Of a stretch of 24,392 nt of DNA, positions 17,749-24,392 are shown piece after piece (position 1 is the first letter of the stretch; every line of letters begins with the position of its first letter). Under the pieces are notes generated by a model. The model made no database searches. It was not told the DNA's origin and saw nothing but the letters and a program-made list of their open reading frames with translations. Source of the stretch: CAZNDN01 sp964571815. GTDB lineage: Bacteria > Fibrobacterota > Chitinivibrionia > Chitinivibrionales > WJKA01. The stretch spans positions 1 through 24,392 of the forward strand of contig CAZNDN010000056.1 of NCBI GenBank assembly GCA_964571815.1, given 5' to 3'. Both the position numbers and the translations under genes were made by a program.

Positions 17749-18273
17749 GTGGTATTCAAGAAGTTTCTTATGAGGCGCGGTTTCGTTTCCGGAATCGCCG
17801 CGGGTCTTGTCATGATTCTCTCCTTGAAGGGTCATGCGGAAGAAGGTATCTTCGTCGACGAGGAACCCGATGAGGAGCACGTGCAGACCACCTCGCGCGT
17901 TGTCGACCACGAAGGGTACACGAAAGAGGACCTGTACGACAAGTATCTTGCCTACGGCAAGATGAAGAGAGCGGGTTTCACCGTTGCGGGTGTCGGCTCC
18001 GCGTTCACCGTGTTGGGCATCGTTCTGGTATCCTCGGCCGACTGGTCAACACAATCCACACCAACCGGCTCGCAAACAACTACGAGCGACCCCGCCGGCG
18101 GTTTCGGCCTGTTCGGCCTCATCCTGGGAATCCCCGGCACTATTGCGGGTCTGATCCTGGGAGGAATCGGAAACTCAAAAGAGAATGAATACGAAAGGCG
18201 CTATCACGAGTTTGCGCTTCGCTATGAGCCCGAGACGAATAAACTCGGACTGACCTGTCGCCTTTCTTTTTGA
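17749..18273 (+). CDS. Small exported membrane protein of unknown function
   Basis: I start this at the GTG (17749), six bases after AAAGGAG, because it places a signal peptide at the N-terminus: a KKFLMRR basic region and a hydrophobic GIAAGLVMILSL core ending at GHAEEG. The product is 174 residues. After an acidic linker (VDEEPDEEH) come two glycine-rich hydrophobic segments, GFTVAGVGSAFTVLGIVLVS and GFGLFGLILGIPGTIAGLIL, separated by a Ser/Thr-rich loop. The end is NEYERRYHEFALRYEP followed by LGLTCRLSF, finishing in Phe. No family is recognised. Plasmid-like pairs of this layout occur among uncharacterised envelope proteins of Fibrobacterota and Bacteroidota, which is only an impression. 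Confidence 0.7.
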   Translation: MVFKKFLMRRGFVSGIAAGLVMILSLKGHAEEGIFVDEEPDEEHVQTTSRVVDHEGYTKEDLYDKYLAYGKMKRAGFTVAGVGSAFTVLGIVLVSSADWSTQSTPTGSQTTTSDPAGGFGLFGLILGIPGTIAGLILGGIGNSKENEYERRYHEFALRYEPETNKLGLTCRLSF

Positions 18274-18301
18274 TCGATCCCCAACGAGACGAAGAAGAGC
18301 G

Positions 18302-18379
18302 AAACACTGAGCAGAGCAAAAAGCCCGGGATTTGCATCTCTCTCCCGGCGAGTTTCTCCGCACCGCCGCCGCAAAAAAG
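18302..18379 (+). pseudogene. Remnant of a second VapB-type antitoxin
   Basis: Positions 18302-18370 align without gaps to 18495-18563 inside the intact antitoxin gene, offset 193 bases, with near identity from about 18318. In the same frame it reads KH-stop-AEQKARDLHLSPGEFLRTAAAKK, against KQRAEKKARQLHLSLGEFLRTAAEEF in the intact gene. An internal TGA at 18308-18310 and loss of similarity on both sides show it is dead. It lies immediately after the stop of the preceding gene (18273). Confidence 0.75.
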
Positions 18380-18387
18380 ATAAAGAA

Positions 18388-18438
18388 CCTTGAAAATGTT
18401 TCTTTCAAGGGATTATATTATGTATGCATAACCGCATA
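18388..18438 (+). promoter_or_regulatory. vapBC promoter with palindromic operators
   Basis: A perfect inverted repeat CCTTGAAA (18388-18395) / TTTCAAGG (18403-18410), seven-base spacer, contains the -35 box TTGAAA (18390-18395). TATATT (18414-18419) follows at 18 bases and serves as -10. Just downstream, TATGC (18423-18427) and GCATA (18434-18438) form a second repeat. RHH antitoxins usually bind such palindromes with their toxin to repress their own promoter, so this is the likely autoregulatory site. The antitoxin ATG is at 18459. Confidence 0.65.
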
Positions 18439-18458
18439 TACAACATCCTGGATCAGCC

Positions 18459-18698
18459 ATGCAGCGAACCACCATAATGCTTCCGCCGACCCTCAAACAG
18501 AGAGCGGAGAAGAAAGCCCGGCAGTTGCACCTCTCTCTCGGCGAGTTTCTCCGCACCGCCGCCGAGGAGTTTCTCGAAAGGCTTGAGCGCCCCCGGACCG
18601 CCGATCCCCTCGCGGGTTCGGACTATCATATCGAGCAGTTGGCGCCGCCGCGGGTATCCGAAAACGTAGACCGTTATCTCTACGGCAAGCGGAAGTGA
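18459..18698 (+). CDS. vapB: Ribbon-helix-helix antitoxin (VapB-like)
   Basis: A 79-residue antitoxin. The N-terminal part is a ribbon-helix-helix DNA-binding domain: strand RTTIMLPP, helix LKQRAEKKARQ, turn LHLSLGEFL and second helix RTAAEEFLERLE. The C-terminal half (ADPLAGSDYHIEQL, SENVDRYLYGKRK) is the likely toxin-binding tail. It overlaps the PIN toxin gene by four bases (GTGA), the usual coupling for such pairs. It should neutralise the toxin and repress the promoter at 18388-18419. A decayed homologue lies 150 bases upstream. The ribosome binding site is weak. Confidence 0.88.
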   Translation: MQRTTIMLPPTLKQRAEKKARQLHLSLGEFLRTAAEEFLERLERPRTADPLAGSDYHIEQLAPPRVSENVDRYLYGKRK

Positions 18699-19120
18699 CC
18701 GAATTCATCTGGATCGACACGTCGTTTCTCTACGCCCTCTTCGCGCGGGCCGATATCAACCATACCAATGCCGAGTCGATCTGGAAACAGATTCTCAGCA
18801 AAGGAATCACGGGGGTGATATCAAACCTCATTCTTGCCGAACTCGGCACTCTCCTCGCATATCGGTTCGGACATTCCACGGCAGCCTCACGCATCGGAAT
18901 GGTGTTGGACTCCACGATTATCAGACGCGTGTACGTGGACAGCGACATCGAAAGCGGTGCCCTCGCGTGGTGGCGCACGTTCGGCGATCAGAGCTTCTCG
19001 TTCCCGGACTGCGTCTCCTTTGAGATCATGCGCCGCACGGGGATGCGTCGCGCACTCTCATACGACAAGGATTTCGGGATTGCCGGCTTCGAGCAGGTCC
19101 GCTCTGCCCGCGGGCTGTGA
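18695..19120 (+). CDS. vapC: PIN-domain toxin (VapC-like ribonuclease)
   Basis: A 141-residue PIN domain. The acidic metal-binding residues are present in order: Asp in WIDTSFLYALF (residue 8), Glu in LILAELGT, Asp in SFPDCVSFEIM, and Asp in SYDKDFGI. VapC enzymes cut tRNA or rRNA in a Mg-dependent way; the target here is unknown. The GTG start at 18695 overlaps the antitoxin stop in a GTGA arrangement. Nothing suggests inactivation. The TGA at 19118-19120 is followed in the same frame by a remnant of an AbiEii-type toxin, and a degraded copy of this toxin's C-terminal part occurs at 19612-19733. Confidence 0.9.
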   Translation: MTEFIWIDTSFLYALFARADINHTNAESIWKQILSKGITGVISNLILAELGTLLAYRFGHSTAASRIGMVLDSTIIRRVYVDSDIESGALAWWRTFGDQSFSFPDCVSFEIMRRTGMRRALSYDKDFGIAGFEQVRSARGL

Positions 19121-19591
19121 AGGAAGATTGGCGGGAGCGGACTCTCCGTGAAGCTCGAAATCGACACCAGGACTCCATCGGGCGCGAAGGTAGCTGAGCA
19201 TTTCCACAGCGGCCCGATCATATTCACGGTCAATCACCACGACTTGCCTTCCCTCTTCGCAGGGAAGCTTCACGCCCTTCTATTCCGCGGGTTCGTCAAA
19301 GGCCGCGACTACTTCGACCTCATGTTCTTCCTTTCGAAGAGAGTGCCTTTCAACGCGCAGTTGCTCCGCAACGCAACCCTCCAGACCCATCCGGAGACTT
19401 CACTGGACTCAACCGACGAAGTCCTCCGGCGTCTGAAAAGACGGCTGAGGGAGGTCGACGAAAGCAACATAGCCGGGGACCTGGCGCCGTTTCTCCTGGA
19501 ACCTCATGACCTCCGGTTCATCACATCGAAGAACCTGATCGAGGCACTGAACCGCAACATCGCTGAAGGGGTATTCGCTGAGGCTCCGTGA
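19121..19591 (+). pseudogene. 5'-truncated AbiEii/AbiGii-type nucleotidyltransferase toxin
   Basis: Directly after the vapC stop and in the same frame the sequence reads SVKLEIDTRTPSGA, VNHHDLPSLFAGKLHALLFRG, VKGRDYFDLMFFLSKRVPF and a Leu-rich C-terminal part (RLKRRLREVDESNIAGDLAPF). These are the middle and C-terminal parts of PF08843 AbiEii toxins, which transfer nucleotides to target RNA or protein. The N-terminal nucleotidyltransferase core, with the GGT and DxD motifs, is missing, so the product would be inactive. A GTG at 19148 could start translation but has no good ribosome binding site. No partner AbiEi antitoxin is present. About half of the usual 270-300 residues remain. Confidence 0.78.
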
Positions 19592-19611
19592 CCACCGCCG
19601 CTGCTTTCGTT

Positions 19612-19733
19612 GTGCCGGCGACAGGGGGAGCCTCTCCTTCCCCGAGTGCTTCTCCTGTGAGATAGTAGTCCGCACCGCTGTTTCCACTGGAAGGTCCTGG
19701 AGCCATCGTACCGCATTCGGCATCCGGGAACCG
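19612..19733 (+). pseudogene. Remnant of a second VapC PIN toxin, C-terminal part
   Basis: The stretch around 19629-19676 matches the vapC gene around 18991-19038 at roughly three bases in four. In frame it reads GSLSFPECFSCEIVVRTAV, parallel to QSFSFPDCVSFEIMRRTGM of the intact toxin. Further on, TAFGI may match KDFGI. It lacks the N-terminal half and has no start. It lies between the AbiEii fragment (ends 19591) and the convergent sensor kinase gene (ends 19746). Confidence 0.6.
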
Positions 19734-19745
19734 GGCGAAGGTTTC

Positions 19746-22559
19746 TCAACCGCCTTGTCCGCCAAGCAACTCCCTGAGCTTCCCGGCGAGTTCCGCGTAC
19801 TGATACGGTTTCTGTACGAAACCGGCGAGGTTTCTCCCGGTGAAACGCTGGGTGGCATCCTGTTCGTTGTAGCCGCTTGAGAGAATTACCTTGACGTCGG
19901 ACTGAAGTTTCCGCAATTCCTGGAAGCACTCAACGCCGTCCATGGTCGGCATGGTGAGATCAAGAAGCACGCACAGAATCCCGCCCTTTTTCTTCTTGAA
20001 CTCCTCCACTGCCTCTTGACCGTCACGTGCAACAATCGTGGTGAAGCCCATGCGGGAGATCATTTTTTCAGCCGCCGTCCTTACGGTGTAGTCATCGTCG
20101 ACAATCAAAACGGTTCCCGTCCCCACCGTAGTCGCGGCCGGGGTCGATTTCCGCCCCTGCACGCCGTTGTCACCATGGTCCTCCGACAGCTCCCGCTCCG
20201 GGAACAGCACCTTGAACGTGGATCCCTTGCCCGGCTCGGAATAGATTCGCACGGCCCCGTGGTGTCCTCGGACAATCCCCAGAACGGCGGAGAGGCCCAG
20301 GCCCCTGCCCGTGAACTTGGTGGTGAAGAACGGGTCAAAGAGTTTTCGCGTAGTTTCCTCATTCATTCCGCAGCCTGTGTCGGCGACCTCAAGATACACG
20401 TAGTTTCCCGGCGGGGGGTGTTCGCTGATAAATGGAGATTGGAGATATTCGGAGGTACAGTGCTGAAGGCCGGTGGTAATCGTGATGGTGCCGGTCGAAT
20501 CCCCGATTGCGTCGGAGGCATTGGTAATCAGGTTCATCACCACCTGACGTATCTGGGTGGCATCGGCAAGAATCGGCGGAAGGTCTTCGGCAAAATCGTA
20601 ATGGAGCCGTGCTTTCTTTGAAATGGATACCTCGAGCAGGTGTGACATTTCCCGCACAAGGACACCCACTTCAATGGGTTCGATAACGAATTTTCCCTTC
20701 CCCGAATAGGCCAGCATCTGTCGGCAGAGGTCGGCGGCGCGGCGAGAGGCGGTCTCGATGTCGGTCAGGCATTCGCGGGAAGGCGACTCCGGGGGCAGGT
20801 CGAGCAAAGCAAGGTTTGCGTTTCCGAGAATCCCGGTCAGCAGATTGTTGAAATCGTGCGCGATGCCGCCGGCCAGAACACCCAGACTTTCGAGCTTCTG
20901 GGTATGCTGTACCCGGCGTTCGTAGTCACGCTCCTTCTCTTGCGCCTTTTTCCTTTCGGAAATGTCCAGCCGTACCCCGGTGATACGCACCGGCTTGCCC
21001 TGATTGTCACGCTGTACGATTTTCCCGCGGTCGAACACCCATTTCCACTCCCCCGACCCGGCTTTCATCCGGTACTCGACGTCGAAAAACTCCTTCCTTC
21101 CGCTGAGATTTTCGTCAACAGCCTCCCGCACAATCGGCAGATCGTCGGGGTGCACCAGAGATTGATGAAAGGCAAGTGTCGGTTCTATTTCTTCGGGCTC
21201 GTACTCCAGCATTGTCGCCCACCGCCGGTTTACCGTAACCCTGTTGGTTCTGGCGTCGAGTTCCCAAACGCCTTCTTCGGCGCTGCTCAATGCCAGATTC
21301 AGACGCTCGCCGTATTCCCGAAGATGGATTTCCGTCCTGCGACGCCGTGCCACGTTTGTCATCAGCAGAACAACCAGGATCAGCAGAACAATGAAGACCG
21401 CGATGGAAACGGACACCGGAACCCGGTGCTCTCGAAACAGGGAGTACGGCTCGTTGACCACCAGGGCGCCTTCGGGAAGGCGCGCCCGGGCGACATTGAA
21501 AAATCGCAATTGTCGATCGTCGAACATGAACCTCGTCGGGCTTTGGCCCACCGGAATTGACCGGGCCGATTCTCCGGAAAGAATACGCAGGCACTTCCGC
21601 GATGCCATGCGTCCCTCGGCATGCCCGTCGGTAAGCTTCCCCCCGACAATACCGGCGCCGAGGTAAAACTGCCAGACCGCATACATGGGCGCCATACACA
21701 TTGGCGCAAGCCGCTGCAGGTTGACTTCGTGAGACAGTACACGCCCTTCGCTGTCGGGAGGGAAGACAAACACGAACACGAGGTCCTCCCGGTCCAGTGG
21801 AGCGACGTGTCGGGCCAGTTGCTCAAACACCGGGTATTCCAGATACCGAAAAGAGACGCGGTCGGTGAATTCATCGAACACTTTCCCTGCCGTACGTTTC
21901 AAAGCCCGACCGGTTCGGCTGCCGTCGAGAATCACGTGCACGCGGCGAGTGTCGGGATGAAGCCGCAGGGCCGTTTCCATGGTGGCGCGAATATCGATTG
22001 ACTCCAGCAGACCGGTCATGGGGCGCTTGTCCCGCATCCGGGGCTCGTAGCCACTGACGCTGCAGAAGACCAGGGGGACATCGGGAAACAAGCTGTCGCC
22101 GGTGGTCATCATGAAGTTAAAGGCATGGTCGTCGGAGCACAACAACACATCAACGGGCCGCCCGACGTATTTCAGCTTGAGATACCTGGCATACTCCTGG
22201 AAATAGCCATCCGATGTAATTCGTCTGGTATCCATGAATTCGGTGCAGAGTTCGACCTGTTCCGGGTAGGGGGCAAACGCCGCGTGAATTCCCTCGGAGA
22301 TGTGATCGGTCCAGGAAAAGCCGTGGTGATAGGAATGCAATACCAGGACGCGGGATCGCGACGGAATCGAGAACCGCGGCTCGGCAAGCGAATCGGCGTG
22401 TGCCTCGGCGGGTCGTCCGTGGAGGTCGAAACCGAGCAACACCAGGAGAAAAAGGACGAGCAATGCGCGCGGCGCTGCACGAATGATACTCGTGCGATGC
22501 TCATCGTCACCCGTAAAGCCGGCAGGAAGCCGGGAATGCCTTTGGGGGCCGGCCGACAC
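19746..22559 (-). CDS. Hybrid sensor histidine kinase with ABC-substrate-binding-like sensor, PAS and receiver domains
   Basis: A 937-residue membrane kinase. A signal anchor lies at about 30-47. Residues about 68-360 resemble ABC transporter substrate-binding proteins of the PF04392 type (RVLVLHSYHHGFSWTDHISEGI, CSDDHAFNF, VPLVFCSVSGYEP). A second membrane helix at 381-401 (VSVSIAVFIVLLILVVLLM) is followed by a PAS domain (412-540), a HisKA-like helix with phospho-acceptor His568 in GIAHDFNNLL, and an HATPase with N-box Asn680 (NLITNASDA), DTGCGM and GRGLGLS. A C-terminal receiver has DDD 821-823, phospho-acceptor Asp867 (LLDLTMP) and Lys917. The protein could sense a small ligand in the periplasm and relay phosphate to an unlinked regulator. 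The GTG start at 22559 has AAGGAGGG eight bases upstream. Confidence 0.93.
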   Translation of the reverse strand: MSAGPQRHSRLPAGFTGDDEHRTSIIRAAPRALLVLFLLVLLGFDLHGRPAEAHADSLAEPRFSIPSRSRVLVLHSYHHGFSWTDHISEGIHAAFAPYPEQVELCTEFMDTRRITSDGYFQEYARYLKLKYVGRPVDVLLCSDDHAFNFMMTTGDSLFPDVPLVFCSVSGYEPRMRDKRPMTGLLESIDIRATMETALRLHPDTRRVHVILDGSRTGRALKRTAGKVFDEFTDRVSFRYLEYPVFEQLARHVAPLDREDLVFVFVFPPDSEGRVLSHEVNLQRLAPMCMAPMYAVWQFYLGAGIVGGKLTDGHAEGRMASRKCLRILSGESARSIPVGQSPTRFMFDDRQLRFFNVARARLPEGALVVNEPYSLFREHRVPVSVSIAVFIVLLILVVLLMTNVARRRRTEIHLREYGERLNLALSSAEEGVWELDARTNRVTVNRRWATMLEYEPEEIEPTLAFHQSLVHPDDLPIVREAVDENLSGRKEFFDVEYRMKAGSGEWKWVFDRGKIVQRDNQGKPVRITGVRLDISERKKAQEKERDYERRVQHTQKLESLGVLAGGIAHDFNNLLTGILGNANLALLDLPPESPSRECLTDIETASRRAADLCRQMLAYSGKGKFVIEPIEVGVLVREMSHLLEVSISKKARLHYDFAEDLPPILADATQIRQVVMNLITNASDAIGDSTGTITITTGLQHCTSEYLQSPFISEHPPPGNYVYLEVADTGCGMNEETTRKLFDPFFTTKFTGRGLGLSAVLGIVRGHHGAVRIYSEPGKGSTFKVLFPERELSEDHGDNGVQGRKSTPAATTVGTGTVLIVDDDYTVRTAAEKMISRMGFTTIVARDGQEAVEEFKKKKGGILCVLLDLTMPTMDGVECFQELRKLQSDVKVILSSGYNEQDATQRFTGRNLAGFVQKPYQYAELAGKLRELLGGQGG

Positions 22560-22589
22560 GGCAACTACCCTCCTTCATATCAAATATAT

Positions 22590-22621
22590 ACTCTACCGTA
22601 CCTGCAGACTTTTGTAAAGTC
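22590..22621 (-). promoter_or_regulatory. Candidate promoter of the sensor kinase gene with a palindrome over the -35
   Basis: On the minus strand TTTACA (22618-22613) and TAGAGT (22595-22590) are 17 bases apart, about 30 bases before the GTG at 22559. The -35 lies in a perfect inverted repeat GACTTT (22607-22612) / AAAGTC (22616-22621) with a three-base centre, a plausible regulator site. Confidence 0.4.
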
Positions 22622-22986
22622 CGTTCCGCGGTATGTCCTGCCGACACCACACAGCAGGTCCACCTTCCAGATTTCCGGTATGGGGGACCCGGCCGGCCGG
22701 GGGGGGACAGACACAAGCGGGGCGCGCCACAGCCCGCTCCGGAGAAATCCACGGCGGTCGAGACACGTATTCCCCGACGTGTGCGATGGGGCGCCGCCCG
22801 CGTTCTCGAATGCGGCGATCCCGACATGTGACTCTGTGAGAAAGCCGGCATTGTGTGCTACGGCGGCTTCCGCGCGCACAACACGTCCCGGAGCCCTCAA
22901 AACACGGTCCGGTTCGCGTGCGGGACGTATTTTACGGCCTCCTCAGAGAAGATGCTTGCGCTTTCGCCTTTCAAAGCTTCGCCGCA
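22622..22986. other. Intergenic stretch between the kinase and the K+ transport remnant
   Basis: About 365 GC-rich bases between divergent genes with no recognised coding region. It should contain the promoter for the plus-strand K+ uptake locus. A TATTTT at 22928-22933 has no convincing -35 at the right distance. Confidence 0.35.
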
Positions 22987-24012
22987 ATGAATCCGCCGCT
23001 GCTCCTGAAAAAGTTCGACGCGACTGTCGGCATAGTGGCGTTACTCGCATTCTTCCTGCTGCTTGCCGAGTAGGCCCCCGTTACCGAACCGTTTCTGCCC
23101 GTTTTCCGGAAGATTAACTTTGGCGTGTTGCTCTTTTTCACCGCCGATGTCCTCCTCAGGTTTTTTTCGGCGCCGAGCAAAATCTCTCATCTCAAGACCC
23201 ACTTCTTCGACCTCATTGTGTTCATTCCCCACGTCCAGTTCGTCGAAGGTATCGAGAACTACTCTTTCTTCACGATCCTGCGGCAGGCGGTGATTGTCGT
23301 AATGCTGATTGGCCGAACGAAACGCACCCACCGATTTGTGGCATCACTGGGGCTCAAGCCTGCTCAACTCATGATCACCAGTTTCTTCTTTACGATCTGT
23401 GTGGGCGCCTTGCTGCTTTCCCTATCCGCCTTCTGTAACGCCGGATTCTCCACATTCAGCAACAGCCTCATGGACTTCTCCGGAGATATTGCGGTCAACG
23501 TCGTCATTGCCGTATTGATCATTCTGGGAGGGTTGGGCTTCGTTGCGGTCAGGGACCTCTATCTGAAAGTATTCCCGTCTGAGACCGGAAGTGCGCGACG
23601 CCGCTCGCGTCTCAGGATTCAGACTCGGATCGTGCTGACGGTCACGGTCATGCTTGTTGCAGTCGGCGCACTTGCCGTCGCGGCGCTCGAGGATTCTCTC
23701 ACCGCGCCGGAGTACTCGATAAAGGAGATGATACTGGTTCCGCTGGCCCGTGGCCAGAGTATCGCCGAAGTGCAGATCCCCGGGGCCTTCGCGGGGAAGA
23801 GTCTGCGCGAGCTGGATGTGCGAAAGAATTTCAAAGTCAACGTTGTCGCCATCAAGACACTCAAGCCGGCGATCAACGATCTTGGGGAACGGGAACTGGA
23901 GGAAACGGTCGATGTCGTACCTCCAATCGATGAGAAACTGCTCGACGACTGCATTCTGATAGTCGCAGGCGAAGATCGGAATATCGAACGAATCGCAAAG
24001 GGAAGAGAATGA
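22987..24012 (+). pseudogene. Collapsed KtrB-KtrA (TrkH-TrkA) potassium uptake locus
   Basis: From an ATG at 22987 a single frame, interrupted by TAG at 23071-23073, carries pieces of two genes. First comes an N-terminal hydrophobic region (FDATVGIVALLAFFLLLAE, stop, then FGVLLFFTADVLLRFF and THFFDLIVFIPHVQF). A first TrkH helix (LMITSFFFTICVGALLLSL) is followed at once by the repeat-2 selectivity filter SAFCNAGFSTF and helix IAVLIILGGLGF. Repeat 1 is missing. After TRIVLTVTVMLVAVGALAVAALE the frame jumps to SLTAP and an RCK C-terminal domain (SIAEVQIPGAFAGKSLRELD, VNVVAIKTLKP, CILIVAGEDRNIERI), so repeats 3 and 4 and the RCK NAD-binding domain are also missing. A channel with only one of four filters cannot work as KtrB. 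The ORF after the TAG stays open for 296 codons from 23125. It overlaps the next gene at ATGA. Confidence 0.75.
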
Positions 24013-24392
24013 ACCTGCCCGGGAGAATTCCCGTCTCTATTCGAGCCCTCTGGTTGGTGGTGCTTGCTTTGAGTATCGTGCGATTCGCCATTCATCTTCG
24101 CGCGGCCCATGTCGCAGACAGCGGGGTTCTTGCAGCCGCCCTGATCTTCGCCCTTTTCGTTCTCGCGTGGGCATATATGAGCCTTCGTCCGGGTTTTCTC
24201 CATGGACGGCTCACCAACTTCCTTCGACGCCTCCTTGCCGGTGAGTACGAAACCGGCATTCGCGACATCCCGTGGATACAGGACGAGGTCTCGCGTCTCA
24301 CGGCACTGGCCAACAAAGCGGGAGAGCGCATTCTCGCATACGATGAACTGCGTTCGGAACGCACGGGGCTGAGCTTCCGGGCAATGGACACG
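24009..24392 (+). CDS. Membrane protein, probable sensor kinase N-terminus, partial at window end
   Basis: An ATG at 24009 overlaps the stop of the K+ transport remnant (ATGA) and the frame is open for 128 codons to the last base. It encodes two membrane helices, IRALWLVVLALSIVRFAIHL and VLAAALIFALFVLAWAYMSL, then a HAMP-like or linker segment (LTNFLRRLLAGEYETGIRDI) and the start of a coiled coil (EVSRLTALANKAGERILAYD). This layout is common in histidine kinases that sit downstream of Trk/Ktr genes, but no catalytic motif lies within the window, so the assignment is tentative. Confidence 0.65.
   Translation, partial: MNLPGRIPVSIRALWLVVLALSIVRFAIHLRAAHVADSGVLAAALIFALFVLAWAYMSLRPGFLHGRLTNFLRRLLAGEYETGIRDIPWIQDEVSRLTALANKAGERILAYDELRSERTGLSFRAMDT

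Noticed and set aside
22855..23073. 72-codon ORF ending at the TAG before the K+ transport frame, as a separate small membrane protein
   Set aside because: The residues after the stop continue the same membrane protein in the same frame, so it is better read as an interrupted N-terminus.

Overview
The window is high-GC bacterial chromosome. The best taxonomic hints point to Fibrobacterota or a close relative. They are a TIGR02147-type protein N-terminus, two modular secreted proteins that end in T9SS-like sorting domains, and a KtrB-type K+ channel with an extra N-terminal membrane region. This placement is inference from gene content. No rRNA, tRNA or CRISPR array was seen.

Layout. Positions 1-1839 (minus strand) hold two damaged genes. 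One is a secreted protein with a one-base frameshift that runs off the left edge. Just upstream is a chimera of a TIGR02147 N-terminus joined to the C-terminus of a secreted protein. After a gene-poor stretch, 2570-6299 (plus) carries two paralogous secreted proteins built from Fn3, an adhesive/CBM-like module and a C-terminal sorting domain. Convergent to them lie a YyaL/DUF255 thioredoxin-like protein (6550-8649), a small lipoprotein (9065-9631) and an SDR oxidoreductase (9746-10513). A visibly more AT-rich block (10703-12450, minus) is a restriction-modification system: an XhoI/PaeR7I-type endonuclease and a beta-class SPPY methyltransferase.

Positions 12898-16285 (plus) form a tightly coupled envelope-type operon: ABC ATPase, ABC-2-like permease, YtrA-family GntR repressor, DUF2807 surface protein, DUF975 membrane protein. 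It is read from a near-consensus sigma70 promoter that overlaps a long dyad operator. A GH5-like glycosidase (16352-17338) follows in the same direction. A small exported membrane protein (17749-18273) comes next. Then comes a toxin-antitoxin patch (18302-19733) where an intact vapBC pair and an AbiEii toxin fragment lie between the decayed halves of an older vapBC.

On the minus strand, 19746-22559 encodes a 937-residue hybrid sensor kinase with a periplasmic ABC-substrate-binding-like sensor. At the right end, a KtrB/KtrA potassium-uptake locus has collapsed into one ORF by two in-frame deletions and carries an amber codon. It overlaps the start of a membrane protein, perhaps a sensor kinase, that runs off the right edge.

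Two themes stand out. One is a regulated envelope-stress-like operon, the clearest functional system here. The other is an unusual number of deletion, frameshift and nested-insertion scars in accessory genes. Each scar is either real decay or an assembly fault and should be checked against reads.
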